From positions 1 through 36,969 of the forward strand of contig QCSJ01000009.1 of assembly GCA_003211535.1 (NCBI GenBank): 36,969 nucleotides of DNA, written 5' to 3'. The position numbers and the translations under genes are program-made. Below the pieces are notes generated by a model. That model worked only from the letters and a program-made list of their open reading frames with translations, searched no databases and was not told where the DNA came from. The stretch comes from Synechococcus sp. AG-670-A05. Its GTDB lineage: Bacteria > Cyanobacteriota > Cyanobacteriia > PCC-6307 > Cyanobiaceae. Numbering within the stretch: position 1 is the stretch's first letter; every line of letters begins with the position of its first letter. Shown here one piece after another: positions 1-8,767 of this stretch.

Positions 1-38
1 AATCAAACGGCGACACGCCCTACGCGATCGACGTTTCC

Positions 39-185
39 CTACCCATCCAGCCTGGCCTGGCGCATCAACTCGTAGTCGAATCCCAAAATCTCGGTCAGAT
101 AGAAGTAGCCGCTCCAAGCGACAACATTGATACTGATAGCCCAGATGAAGAGTCTTCGCCTGGCTTTGCTGTTGTTCTCTTCCAT
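39..185 (-). CDS. small single-TM hypothetical protein (48 aa)
   Basis: Manual translation: MEENNSKARRRLFIWAISINVVAWSGYFYLTEILGFDYELMRQARLDG*; ATG start, in frame; charged N-terminus then hydrophobic helix. Below the ORF-track length cutoff. Confidence 0.5.
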   Translation of the reverse strand: MEENNSKARRRLFIWAISINVVAWSGYFYLTEILGFDYELMRQARLDG

Positions 186-212
186 GCCTACTTACTTTCT
201 GTCGAGAGCACG

Positions 213-341
213 CTAGGCGACGTAGCTACCGCAACCGACCAGGGCCAGAGGTAAAAGCATCTTGCTGAAGGCAAGTAGGAGGAGGCCTCCAGCACTGATG
301 AGACCCATCTTCTTGACCATGGCCTGACTCTCGTCAGTCAT
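213..341 (-). CDS. small hydrophobic hypothetical protein (42 aa)
   Basis: Manual translation: MTDESQAMVKKMGLISAGGLLLLAFSKMLLPLALVGCGSYVA*; ATG start, single hydrophobic segment. Confidence 0.5.
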   Translation of the reverse strand: MTDESQAMVKKMGLISAGGLLLLAFSKMLLPLALVGCGSYVA

Positions 342-737
342 GGTGCCCTACTTGGGAAGAGCCATTGCGACACCGAAGCTACAGAGGGGTTTTAGAGGGT
401 TTTGACTTGGGTCGCTAGGTCGATCAAGGCCGCAGTGGCTACGGCTAGCGGAGAGCCTCATTCCACTCGACCTGGATGAAAGTGTGAAGGCTTAAACGCC
501 TCTCGGCCACATCCGAAGCGTTCAAGATCTTCAAACAAGTGTGGTCGACCAGCACCAGACAGATCAGAGAGAAGTCATCAAAGTCAAGCTCACCGCACCC
601 CAAGACGGTTCAACATTTGACAGTTGACTTCAAATGTATTCATTACCACCACGAACAAAATTTGGATTCGCCACTATTTACAGACGCGTTCTGGTCAAGC
701 AGATTACGACGCGAGAACAACGCAACAAACCAGACAA

Positions 738-953
738 ATGAGTCGAAGAGGAATCCATCCACTTTTGATGGGGTTGGACAAGCCCAGGCCAGTCCTCAAA
801 CCGAAGCCCAAACCAGTCAAGGAGAAGCAGTCAGACCTGAGTGGTTATGAATCCGCTCAGAGAAAGCGCTTCCTACGCGCCGAGGCAGAAGAAGCAAAGC
901 AGGAGGAGGCTCAAGCCAGGCGAAGTCTCTTGAATCTGGAACGTCAATCGTGA
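738..953 (+). CDS. small hypothetical protein, Pro/Lys-rich then charged helix (71 aa)
   Basis: Internal ATG of ORF 624..953 gives MSRRGIHPLLMGLDKPRPVLKPKPKPVKEKQSDLSGYESAQRKRFLRAEAEEAKQEEAQARRSLLNLERQS; low-complexity but protein-like composition. Confidence 0.35.
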   Translation: MSRRGIHPLLMGLDKPRPVLKPKPKPVKEKQSDLSGYESAQRKRFLRAEAEEAKQEEAQARRSLLNLERQS

Positions 954-987
954 TTGACGTTTAAGGCTACAGACGTGGTGATAGTAG

Positions 988-1281
988 TTTCGTTCTGGGT
1001 ATCGTCAGAGCAGGTACCACAGAGCTATACCGAGGCCCAGAAATTATGGGTACTATTTCGCTTCTATACGCCTTGTCCTAGTCGTTGTAAGAACAGCGGC
1101 TTTTACCCTACTAGCATTTTGCGGGCCAAGCCAAGAGCAATTCAAGGGTTATGAACTGTGCATGAGTGATACAGGCGACAACGTCAAATGCTCGCGAAAA
1201 CATGGTATCGACGAAAAGCTTGTCGATTTGGCAAAGTTAAGAATAGATCTCGATGGGGTGCCCAACTTGATCGAGGTTTGA
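988..1281 (+). pseudogene. possible small lipoprotein remnant lacking a normal start codon
   Basis: Open frame with no ATG/GTG/TTG until 1162 encodes ...IRLVLVVVRTAAFTLLAFCGPSQEQFKGYELCMSDTGDNVKCSRKHGIDEKLVDLAKLRIDLDGVPNLIEV*; lipobox-like LLAFCG, but ATA (1066) stands where a start would be expected. Confidence 0.3.
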
Positions 1282-1392
1282 TTAGCTGGTCGCCTTTCGG
1301 CCAGCTTTGACCTGCTCTTTGGCTGAGATCAGTGCAATGGCGAGTAACACCATAAGTCCAGTGTTGATACCAATGGAGAACACTATGTCCAT
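1282..1392 (-). CDS. small single-TM hypothetical protein (36 aa)
   Basis: Manual translation: MDIVFSIGINTGLMVLLAIALISAKEQVKAGRKATS*; hydrophobic helix followed by basic tail. Confidence 0.45.
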   Translation of the reverse strand: MDIVFSIGINTGLMVLLAIALISAKEQVKAGRKATS

Positions 1393-1459
1393 GACTGATA
1401 GGCGACTAGCCCGTTGATAAGGAATTGGGGCATAACAGCCCATCCGCCAGAAGACTTAT

Positions 1460-1636
1460 TCAGGCCTCGGCTTCAGCCTTTTTGTCAGCCTTATCTTTGA
1501 CCTCCTCTGTTGTCGCTTCAGCCGACTTGCTGTAGGTGCAGCCGCCAGCGTTAGCCACGTTGGCGGAAGCGGCCATAACCATTACTGAGATGATCACAGT
1601 GCCGCCCAAAAAGGCGAAGTTAGGATGGCGGTTCAT
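1460..1636 (-). CDS. small putative exported protein with Lys/Glu/Ala-rich C-terminus (58 aa)
   Basis: Second Met of ORF 1460..1681: MNRHPNFAFLGGTVIISVMVMAASANVANAGGCTYSKSAEATTEEVKDKADKKAEAEA; signal-peptide-like hydrophobic segment with ANA|G cleavage-like site. Confidence 0.5.
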   Translation of the reverse strand: MNRHPNFAFLGGTVIISVMVMAASANVANAGGCTYSKSAEATTEEVKDKADKKAEAEA

Positions 1637-2072
1637 GTGGGCAAGATCTAAAGCTATGTTAACCCTATCTACTTCATTCACATTCTGGGGACTATGTGAG
1701 TCACCAGGTCAGCTTTGGAACCTTTTGATTTCTGTTAAGTAGGTCGCGTTCGTCAACGAAATCCCACTATCCCATCAGCCATGACCGCAAGTGAAAACGC
1801 ACTTAGCAAGGCTTTGGTCTGCTTTCATAAGCCAGTTTTACGGTGACTGGCTGATTTGCGTGGCAGGTTGGAGTCGCTTCGGCTGCTTCTATTTTGCCAG
1901 GCTTACAAAGTAAGCTTAACTTTCAAGATGTGATTATCAACTAAAAAAGGGAGGCTTCCCAGTGGTGGCCTGACCGAAACCAGTCGCGCCGTCAGTCACT
2001 GTTTGGGCCACAGAAAGTATCAACCAATAGAAAAGGGACTCAGCTTTCGCTAAAAAGTCTTGTTGTAACTGA

Positions 2073-2146
2073 CGCCCCCTGATGGATTCGAACCATCGAC
2101 CGACTGCTTAGAAGGCAGTTGCTCTATCCAGCTGAGCTAAGGGAGC
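2073..2146 (-). tRNA. tRNA-Arg (anticodon TCT)
   Basis: Minus strand folds as cloverleaf: GCTCCCT TA GCTC AGCTGGATA GAGC A ACTGC CTTCTAA GCAGT CGGTC GATGG TTCGAAT CCATC AGGGGGC G; all stems pair. Confidence 0.95.
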
Positions 2147-2207
2147 TATTCCCTTATCCTGACAGCCCTAGGGAGCACCTAGAATTAATTGCTCCTCAAC
2201 GACATTG

Positions 2208-2951
2208 ATGGCCCCACGTCGTCTCAGCGAAAGCGAGAAAAAGGACCTGGTGGGTCGTTACAAGGCTGGAGAGTCAACGGCTGCCCTCGCAGAGGCCTTC
2301 GATTGCAGCTCAAATACTGTAACCCGTACGGTGAAGGCGCTGGTGCCCCCAGAGGCCTATGCCGCTCTCAAGGCAAGTCGCCAGAAGTCCGCAACGGTGA
2401 TGCCGGCCGCACCAGTTGCGGCTGAGCCGGAGTTACCCGTTGGTGCTGTGGAGGATCAGGACAAAGCTGAGGCGGTTTCACCCCTGGCCTTGGAAGATGC
2501 TGACGACTTCGGTGACGACACGGATGGCGTTAATGAGGAGGACGTGGGGACGGAGGACGACTCCGCATTAAGCCAGACCTTCACTGAACTTGTGCCTTTG
2601 CTGGGTGTTGCTGATCTCAGTGATCATCTCCCCGTGGAAGTCCAGCCGATGGCTGAAGGTTGTTTACCGGACAGCGTCTATATGCTTGTCGACAAAGTGG
2701 TGGAGCTCGATGCTCGACCATTGCGCGATTTCCCTGAGCTTGGTCGTATCGAGGAGTCTGAGCTTGATCGACAGGGTTTGTTTCTCTATGGAAATCCCCG
2801 AGCTGCCAAGCGGCATTGCGGTCGAAGTCAGCGGGTGATCAAAGTGCCGGATACGGCCGTTTTTGAACGCACAAGCGCTTACCTGTTGGCTCGTGGAATT
2901 ACCCGTTTGGTCATGGATGGCAACCTGATCGCGCTGGATGCAACGCCGTAG
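2208..2951 (+). CDS. conserved hypothetical protein with N-terminal helix-turn-helix
   Basis: MAPRRLSESEKKDLVGRYKAGESTAALAEAFDCSSNTVTRTVKAL resembles transposase/sigma-type HTH; acidic linker and C-terminal conserved-looking domain. Confidence 0.7.
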   Translation: MAPRRLSESEKKDLVGRYKAGESTAALAEAFDCSSNTVTRTVKALVPPEAYAALKASRQKSATVMPAAPVAAEPELPVGAVEDQDKAEAVSPLALEDADDFGDDTDGVNEEDVGTEDDSALSQTFTELVPLLGVADLSDHLPVEVQPMAEGCLPDSVYMLVDKVVELDARPLRDFPELGRIEESELDRQGLFLYGNPRAAKRHCGRSQRVIKVPDTAVFERTSAYLLARGITRLVMDGNLIALDATP

Positions 2952-2961
2952 GGAGCATGGA

Positions 2962-3192
2962 TCAATCCCAGCGTTGATCAGGCAGCATCGCGGCAACTGC
3001 ACTGCCTCCGCTGACTACACCAATCACAAGAGAAAGACCTACCAGGAACCCCGTTGGTAGCGGTACCGATCGCGCAGATCCAAGCTGAATGCTGTGTCGG
3101 TCTTTCAGGTTCTGAGCTCCCAGACACAGCAGCAGTAACAGCACCGTCCCGGCCCCCAGGCTGCTTAGAACTAGTCTGAGTCTCATCAACAT
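2962..3192 (-). CDS. small two-TM membrane protein, LapA/DUF1049-like
   Basis: 76 aa with two hydrophobic helices flanking ...AQNLKDRHSIQLGSARSVPLPTGFLVGLSLVIGVVSG; LapA-like layout. Confidence 0.55.
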   Translation of the reverse strand: MLMRLRLVLSSLGAGTVLLLLLCLGAQNLKDRHSIQLGSARSVPLPTGFLVGLSLVIGVVSGGSAVAAMLPDQRWD

Positions 3193-3211
3193 AAATTACC
3201 TTTCGGTGGCT

Positions 3212-4069
3212 TCAGTCTGAGGTTTCCTGGTGAAGCAAAGAATACAAGTGTCGACGGCTGATTCCGGTTTCCTGGGCAAGGTGCCTAGCTGCATCACTAG
3301 GACTATCCCCCGCCTTGATCAATTTCTGCAGTCGCTCCTTTAACTCCCACTTATCAAGTTCAATCGGAGTTGAGACTGGGCACCCGCCGAGCACAAGGGT
3401 GAATTCCCCCTGAGGACGTGTGGTTTGAAAGTGCTCCAGAGCGGCTGCAATGGTTGGTCCCACCTGCTGTTCGTGTCGCTTCGTCAGTTCTCTCGCCACC
3501 TGTAGAGGGCGCTCGGAGCCACAGTGCTCTGCCAAGCTTTGCAGGAGCGTCAGTAGCCGGTGCGGTGCTTCGTAGAGCACGGTTGTTCGTAGCTCGGTGG
3601 CGATCTGCTCCAGACGTTGTCGACGTTCCTTGCCTTTGACCGGCAGGAATCCCTCGAAGCAGAAACGACCGCTGGGGAGTCCGCTGCTGACCAGGGCGGT
3701 GGTGGCGGCACAAGGGCCCGGGATGCAGATCACCTCAAAGCCTGCGCAACGGGCCTCCGCTGCCAGCTCCTCCCCTGGGTCGCTGATTCCGGGCAGTCCG
3801 GCGTCGCTGATCACAGCAACGCTGTCGCCGTCGCTCAGCGCCTGCAGCAGCTGCGGCAGACGGCTGCGGGTGTTGTGCTGGTGAAAGGACAGCCTTCGGC
3901 CCTTGGCCTGAAGCGTGCTGAGCAGCTGGCCGCTGTGGCGTGTGTTTTCACAGGCGATCACGGTCACGCCAGACAGCACCGCCTTGGCCCGGGGGGAGAG
4001 ATCACCAAGGTGACCGATGGGTGTGCCCACGAGGTAAAGGCATCCAGAGGCTGGCTCGTCCCGCTGCAT
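3212..4069 (-). CDS. rsmI: 16S rRNA (cytidine(1402)-2'-O)-methyltransferase
   Basis: GCLYLVGTPIGHLGDLSPRA, ACENTRHSGQLL, VISDAGLPGISDPGEEL, IPGPCAATTALVSSGLP motifs. Confidence 0.95.
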   Translation of the reverse strand: MQRDEPASGCLYLVGTPIGHLGDLSPRAKAVLSGVTVIACENTRHSGQLLSTLQAKGRRLSFHQHNTRSRLPQLLQALSDGDSVAVISDAGLPGISDPGEELAAEARCAGFEVICIPGPCAATTALVSSGLPSGRFCFEGFLPVKGKERRQRLEQIATELRTTVLYEAPHRLLTLLQSLAEHCGSERPLQVARELTKRHEQQVGPTIAAALEHFQTTRPQGEFTLVLGGCPVSTPIELDKWELKERLQKLIKAGDSPSDAARHLAQETGISRRHLYSLLHQETSD

Positions 4070-4095
4070 CACAATGGCCAGCGCCTATCCCGAAC

Positions 4096-5013
4096 ATGAT
4101 GCCAACTTTTGCCGTTCTGCCTGCCGGCGTCAGTCAGGACGCTCTGTTGTCGGAACTCCGCCGCCTCAGCTGGGGTGCCGCAGACATCCTGCGGGCTTAC
4201 GCACGGGGCGAGCAGCCGCCCCATGGCTTTCCAAAGGCTCTGAGTGTGGACGATGGCGGGGAGGGCCCCGTGTCCGCTGCTGATCTGGCCGTGAATCAAT
4301 GGCTGCTGGATGGCTTGTCCGCTGCGTTTCCTAAGGCTGACTGGACGCTGCTCAGCGAAGAAACGGCCAAGAATCAGCTAACGGTAGGCCAACCCGTGCC
4401 GGCCGAATGGCTGTGGATTCTCGATCCCCTTGATGGCACCAAAGATTTTCTGCAGGGCACGGGGGAATACGCCGTTCACCTGGCCCTGGTCCGGGGCAAG
4501 CGGCCGGTGATTGGGGTTGTGCTGCTACCGGAGGCTAATGAGCTTTGGATCGGCATCGTCGGCGAAGGCGCCTGGTGTGAGGACCGTCAGGGGCAGCGAT
4601 CGCCAGTGCGTTTCAGCCCGCGCACCGCGGTGTCGGATCTGATCCTGGTGGCCAGCCGCAGCCACCGTGACGATCGCTTGGTGAAGCTGATTGCCGCCCT
4701 CGGGCTCGGTGGTTCCAAGGCTGTTGGGAGCGTTGGCTACAAGGTCGCCACGATCCTGCGCGGCGAGACCGATATCTATCTGTCCCTGTCCGGTCGCAGT
4801 GCTCCCAAGGATTGGGACATGGCGGCTCCGGAGGCGGTGTTACTGGCGGCAGGGGGCCGTTTCACCCACGCCGATCAGACCGATCTCACTTACAACACGG
4901 GTGATATCCGTCAGGCCGGTTGTTTGATCGCCAGCCATGGAAAAGCCCATGCCGCGCTCGGAGAGCGTGCGACACGGGCCATGGCCGAGATCGATCCCGG
5001 CTTTCGGGTGTGA
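4096..5013 (+). CDS. cysQ: inositol monophosphatase family protein, CysQ-like 3'(2'),5'-bisphosphate nucleotidase
   Basis: Motifs LLSEET, WILDPLDGTKDFLQGTGEYAVHLAL, and SAPKDWDMAAPEAVLLAAGG; start moved to internal ATG 4096. Confidence 0.88.
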   Translation: MMPTFAVLPAGVSQDALLSELRRLSWGAADILRAYARGEQPPHGFPKALSVDDGGEGPVSAADLAVNQWLLDGLSAAFPKADWTLLSEETAKNQLTVGQPVPAEWLWILDPLDGTKDFLQGTGEYAVHLALVRGKRPVIGVVLLPEANELWIGIVGEGAWCEDRQGQRSPVRFSPRTAVSDLILVASRSHRDDRLVKLIAALGLGGSKAVGSVGYKVATILRGETDIYLSLSGRSAPKDWDMAAPEAVLLAAGGRFTHADQTDLTYNTGDIRQAGCLIASHGKAHAALGERATRAMAEIDPGFRV

Positions 5014-7179
5014 TCAGCTCAGGGGTGCCACGGGGGTGGGCTGAGGCTCCTCCCCGGAGGCGTCGCCGCTTTGGGGCACGCCCCGCAGGGTGAGGTTGAT
5101 CCGGCCGCGGTTGTCGATTTCGCGGACACGGACGGTGACCTCATCACCCACCTTCACGACGTCCTCCACTTTTTCCACCCGGGCTTCCGACAGCTGGGAG
5201 ATGTGGATCATGCCTTCCTTGCCAGGGAGGATCTCTACGAAGGCGCCGATGGGGATGATCCGTGTGATCGATCCATTGAACACCTCGCCCTCGTTCACCT
5301 TTCGGGTGAGACCTTCGATGATCTTCTGGGCTTCATCGGCCGCCGCACCGTCGTGGGAGGCGATGGTGACGATGCCGCTGTCCTCGATGTCGATTTTGGT
5401 GTTGGTGCGCTCGGTTATGCCCTTGATGGTTCGGCCGCCGGGACCGATCACCGTGCCGATGAGCTCAGGGTCGATACGGAAGCTCAAAAGGCGTGGGGCA
5501 TGGGGGGACAGGCCCTCACGGGGCGTATCGATGGCCTCCAGCATCTTTTCAAGGATGTGCAGACGGGCTGGACGGGCCTGATTGATCGCCTCGGCGATTG
5601 TTTTCACCGGCAGACCGGTGATCTTCATGTCCATCTGCAGGGCGGTGATGCCCTTCTCGCTGCCGGCAACCTTGAAATCCATGTCGCCGAGGAAATCTTC
5701 GATGCCCTGGATATCCGTAAGGATGCGAATATCGTCACCCTCCTTGATCAAGCCCATGGCCGCACCGCTCACCGGTGCCTTGAGGGGCACGCCGGCATCC
5801 ATCAGCGACAGGGTGCTGCCGCAGACTGAACCCATTGAGGTGGAGCCATTGGAACTGAGCACCTCACTGACAACCCGAACCACATAGGGGAAGGTGTCCT
5901 TGGCAGGGAGCACCGGAATGATGGCCCGTTCGGCCAGGGCACCATGGCCGATCTCACGCCGTCCGGGGGAGCGCATCGGCCGGGTTTCACCGACGGAGTA
6001 CGGCGGGAAGTTGTAATGGTGGAGATACAGCTTCTCGGTGCTGGGATGGAGGTCATCCATCTCCTGGGCATCGCTGGGGGTGCCGAGGGTGGCGGTAGAG
6101 AGCACCTGGGTCAGACCACGCTGGAATAGTCCGGAGCCGTGCACCCGTCGAGGTAACACTCCCGCCAGGGCACTGATGGTCCGTACCTCATCCAGGGCGC
6201 GACCATCCACGCGCTTACCGTCCTTGAGGATCTGCCGACGCATCAGGGTTTTGGTCAGCGCTTTGAAGCTGTTGCCGAGCAATTTCGGATTGGAGGCGGT
6301 CGCCAGACGGATGGCATCGTCCTCCTTCAGCCCAGAGATCGCTTCAGCGGCTTTCGCCTTGATGGCGTCCAGAGCTTGATCCCGCTCGTCCTTTGTCTGG
6401 TCGAATTTTTTGAGAACGTCACTGATGGCCTTGGTGCACTGCTTCTCCAGGTAAGCCGGCACCGTGGAGTCCTGTTGAGGCGTCTCGGGCTTCACCTGTT
6501 CAATGCCCAAATCCTTCAGCAGTTGCTCCTGGGCTTTGATCAGCTCGCAGATCGCTTCGTAACCGAAGTCGATCGCCTCTATTACATCCTGCTCGGGCAA
6601 TTGGTTGCCCCCTGCTTCCACCATCACGACACCATCCGGGGTGCCGGCGACGATCAGGTCAAGGTCCCCGCGTTCGATCTCGCGAAAACTCGGATTGAGT
6701 ACAAAGTCATCGCCGAGGAGCCCCACCCGCACGGCCGCCATAGGCCCGTTGAAGGGAATGCCCGCCAACAGTGTGGCGATGGAGGCACCGGTCACGGCCA
6801 GCACATCCGCCGGGACGCGTTCATCGAGAGAGAGGCAGGTGGCCACCACTTGGAGGTCATCCCGCAGCCAACCCGGGAACAGCGGCCGCATCGGCCGGTC
6901 AATCAGACGGGCGGTGAGGGTGGCGCGCTCAGGGGGCCGACCTTCCCGTCGCTGGTAGCTGCCAGGGATACGTCCAGCGGCGTATAGGCGCTCTTCGTAA
7001 TCGCAGATCAGAGGCAGAAAATCGATGCCCTCACGTCCGCTGGAGCGGGTAGCGGTCACCAGAACGGCGGTATCGCCGCATTCAACAAGAACGGATCCGC
7101 CCGCCTGGGGGGCAAAACGTCCGGTGGTCAGTCGAATCTCGCGTCCGTCAAAGGAGATCGACTGGGTTTGTCCTTGCAC
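5014..7179 (-). CDS. pnp: polyribonucleotide nucleotidyltransferase
   Basis: 721 aa; two RNase PH domains, KH ([23 protein letters not shown]) and S1 ([33 protein letters not shown]) domains. Confidence 0.98.
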   Translation of the reverse strand: MQGQTQSISFDGREIRLTTGRFAPQAGGSVLVECGDTAVLVTATRSSGREGIDFLPLICDYEERLYAAGRIPGSYQRREGRPPERATLTARLIDRPMRPLFPGWLRDDLQVVATCLSLDERVPADVLAVTGASIATLLAGIPFNGPMAAVRVGLLGDDFVLNPSFREIERGDLDLIVAGTPDGVVMVEAGGNQLPEQDVIEAIDFGYEAICELIKAQEQLLKDLGIEQVKPETPQQDSTVPAYLEKQCTKAISDVLKKFDQTKDERDQALDAIKAKAAEAISGLKEDDAIRLATASNPKLLGNSFKALTKTLMRRQILKDGKRVDGRALDEVRTISALAGVLPRRVHGSGLFQRGLTQVLSTATLGTPSDAQEMDDLHPSTEKLYLHHYNFPPYSVGETRPMRSPGRREIGHGALAERAIIPVLPAKDTFPYVVRVVSEVLSSNGSTSMGSVCGSTLSLMDAGVPLKAPVSGAAMGLIKEGDDIRILTDIQGIEDFLGDMDFKVAGSEKGITALQMDMKITGLPVKTIAEAINQARPARLHILEKMLEAIDTPREGLSPHAPRLLSFRIDPELIGTVIGPGGRTIKGITERTNTKIDIEDSGIVTIASHDGAAADEAQKIIEGLTRKVNEGEVFNGSITRIIPIGAFVEILPGKEGMIHISQLSEARVEKVEDVVKVGDEVTVRVREIDNRGRINLTLRGVPQSGDASGEEPQPTPVAPLS

Positions 7180-7240
7180 GACGGTTTATGTCCACTTGTC
7201 AATCAATAGTTTGACATTTCACCGTGTCCACCAATCAAAA

Positions 7241-7260
7241 AAGGGAGCCTTGGCTCCCTT
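7241..7260 (-). terminator. rho-independent-like terminator downstream of rpsN
   Basis: AAGGGAGCC-TT-GGCTCCCTT inverted repeat; on the minus strand it is followed by TTTTTT (AAAAAA on + at 7237-7242). Confidence 0.75.
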
Positions 7261-7295
7261 CCTGATCCAATGAATGATCTGGGATCCAGCGGATT

Positions 7296-7598
7296 TCACC
7301 AGCTGGACTTCACAACACCGGGCAGCTCGCCTTTGTGGGCCCGCTCCCGCAACTGGTTACGGCACAGTCCAAAATCGCGGTAGTACCCACGGGGTTTGCC
7401 GGTGGCCCAGCAACGATTGCGGATGCGGCTTGGGGCACTGTTACGAGGCAGTGCCTGAATCTTGCGATGGATCTCCAGACGATCCATCGGATCATCAGCT
7501 GCATTGAACGCCGCCAGCAGCGCAGCACGCTTGGCCGCATAACGCTCAGCTATTTTCTTGCGCTTGACATCGCGGGCGATCATCGACTTCTTGGCCAT
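7296..7598 (-). CDS. rpsN: 30S ribosomal protein S14
   Basis: [31 protein letters not shown]...[41 protein letters not shown]. Confidence 0.98.
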   Translation of the reverse strand: MAKKSMIARDVKRKKIAERYAAKRAALLAAFNAADDPMDRLEIHRKIQALPRNSAPSRIRNRCWATGKPRGYYRDFGLCRNQLRERAHKGELPGVVKSSW

Positions 7599-7657
7599 GC
7601 AGCTCTGAAGCAGCGGTAGGACGAGCCAAGGATTTTACACGCCCGTTCGATTCCACT

Positions 7658-8743
7658 TCAGCGTTGCCCCATCATCTGCTGCACCACGGACAACTGGCTG
7701 GTGTCCCGCACGATAAGTACCAGGGTAAGTCCAACAATCAACAGGAAGCTTGATTGCGCCACCGCCAATTGCAGGCGCTCGGACACTGGGCGGCCCCGGA
7801 TGGCCTCGATGCCCAGCAGCAGCATCTGTCCACCATCCAGCAGAGGTAGAGGCAGGGCGTTCAGTACCGCCAGATTGATGGAGATCAGCGCCATGAACAG
7901 CACCAGGCCCGAGGCTCCTTGCTCACTGAGCTGAGCACCCATTTCAACGATCTTCACCGGACCACTCACCTGACTGGCGGTGGCACGGAAGTTGGTGACC
8001 AGCCCTCCATAGCCCATCACCGTTTGGTTCAGCAGGTTCTGGAATTCGCCCAGGGTGTAGCTGATCAACTCCCCAGGGTTGGCGGCTGCCCTGGCGTCAC
8101 CGCTAAGGTTCATCTGAAGTTGGGCGCCGATGCGGCCCTGCCCTTGCTGGTTGAGCGGCGTCAAGTTGATCACGTCCAATCGCTGACCCTGCTGGCGTTG
8201 AAGCCGGAGCATCTGATCCGGTGAGTTCTTGATCGTCTCCACCATGGATCTGACGCCCTCCTGGCCTGCGGAGAGAAGGTCCCCTTCCAAGCTCAGGACT
8301 CGATCCCCGGGGGTCAGCCCGGCACGATCAGCAGCTTCTCCCGGTTGAACCGCCACCACCAGAACACCAGGGTCTGGTTCCGCCGGTAACCCCACTAGGG
8401 CAGCCTGTCCAAACAAAACCACTAAGGCCAGCAGCAGGTTGGCGAACACTCCGGCAGCGATCACGAGGGCTCGCTGGGGAATTGGGCGGTTGCGCAGCAA
8501 ATCCGGATCATCGGCCGGAATAGTGCTGTCCTCGTCGTCATCCGGAAAGGCCACGAAGCCGCCGAGGGGCAGGGCCCGGATCGCGTAGGTGACGCCGCGC
8601 CGCTGGCGTTTGATCAGCGCTGGGCCGAAGCCGATGGAAAAGCCGCTCACACGGATCCCCTGCAAGGTAGCTGCCAAGAAATGGCCTGCCTCGTGGATCA
8701 TGATCAACAGCGCCAGAACGGCCATGGCCGCCAACACATTCAT
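7658..8743 (-). CDS. rseP: RIP metalloprotease (site-2 protease family)
   Basis: HEAGHFLAA zinc site near N-terminus, PDZ-like region, LNALPLPLLDGG motif. Confidence 0.93.
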   Translation of the reverse strand: MNVLAAMAVLALLIMIHEAGHFLAATLQGIRVSGFSIGFGPALIKRQRRGVTYAIRALPLGGFVAFPDDDEDSTIPADDPDLLRNRPIPQRALVIAAGVFANLLLALVVLFGQAALVGLPAEPDPGVLVVAVQPGEAADRAGLTPGDRVLSLEGDLLSAGQEGVRSMVETIKNSPDQMLRLQRQQGQRLDVINLTPLNQQGQGRIGAQLQMNLSGDARAAANPGELISYTLGEFQNLLNQTVMGYGGLVTNFRATASQVSGPVKIVEMGAQLSEQGASGLVLFMALISINLAVLNALPLPLLDGGQMLLLGIEAIRGRPVSERLQLAVAQSSFLLIVGLTLVLIVRDTSQLSVVQQMMGQR

Positions 8744-8767
8744 TCCGCTCTCAATCGTGCATTCGAG

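Noticed and set aside
390-540. Possible IS/transposase scrap in the accessory stretch
   Set aside because: Minus-strand translations contain stops in all frames and show no recognisable transposase motif; no terminal inverted repeats or target duplications found by eye.
5071-5829. 252-aa plus-strand ORF antisense to pnp
   Set aside because: Fully covered by an unmistakable pnp on the opposite strand; His/Asp-rich composition typical of a high-GC shadow ORF.
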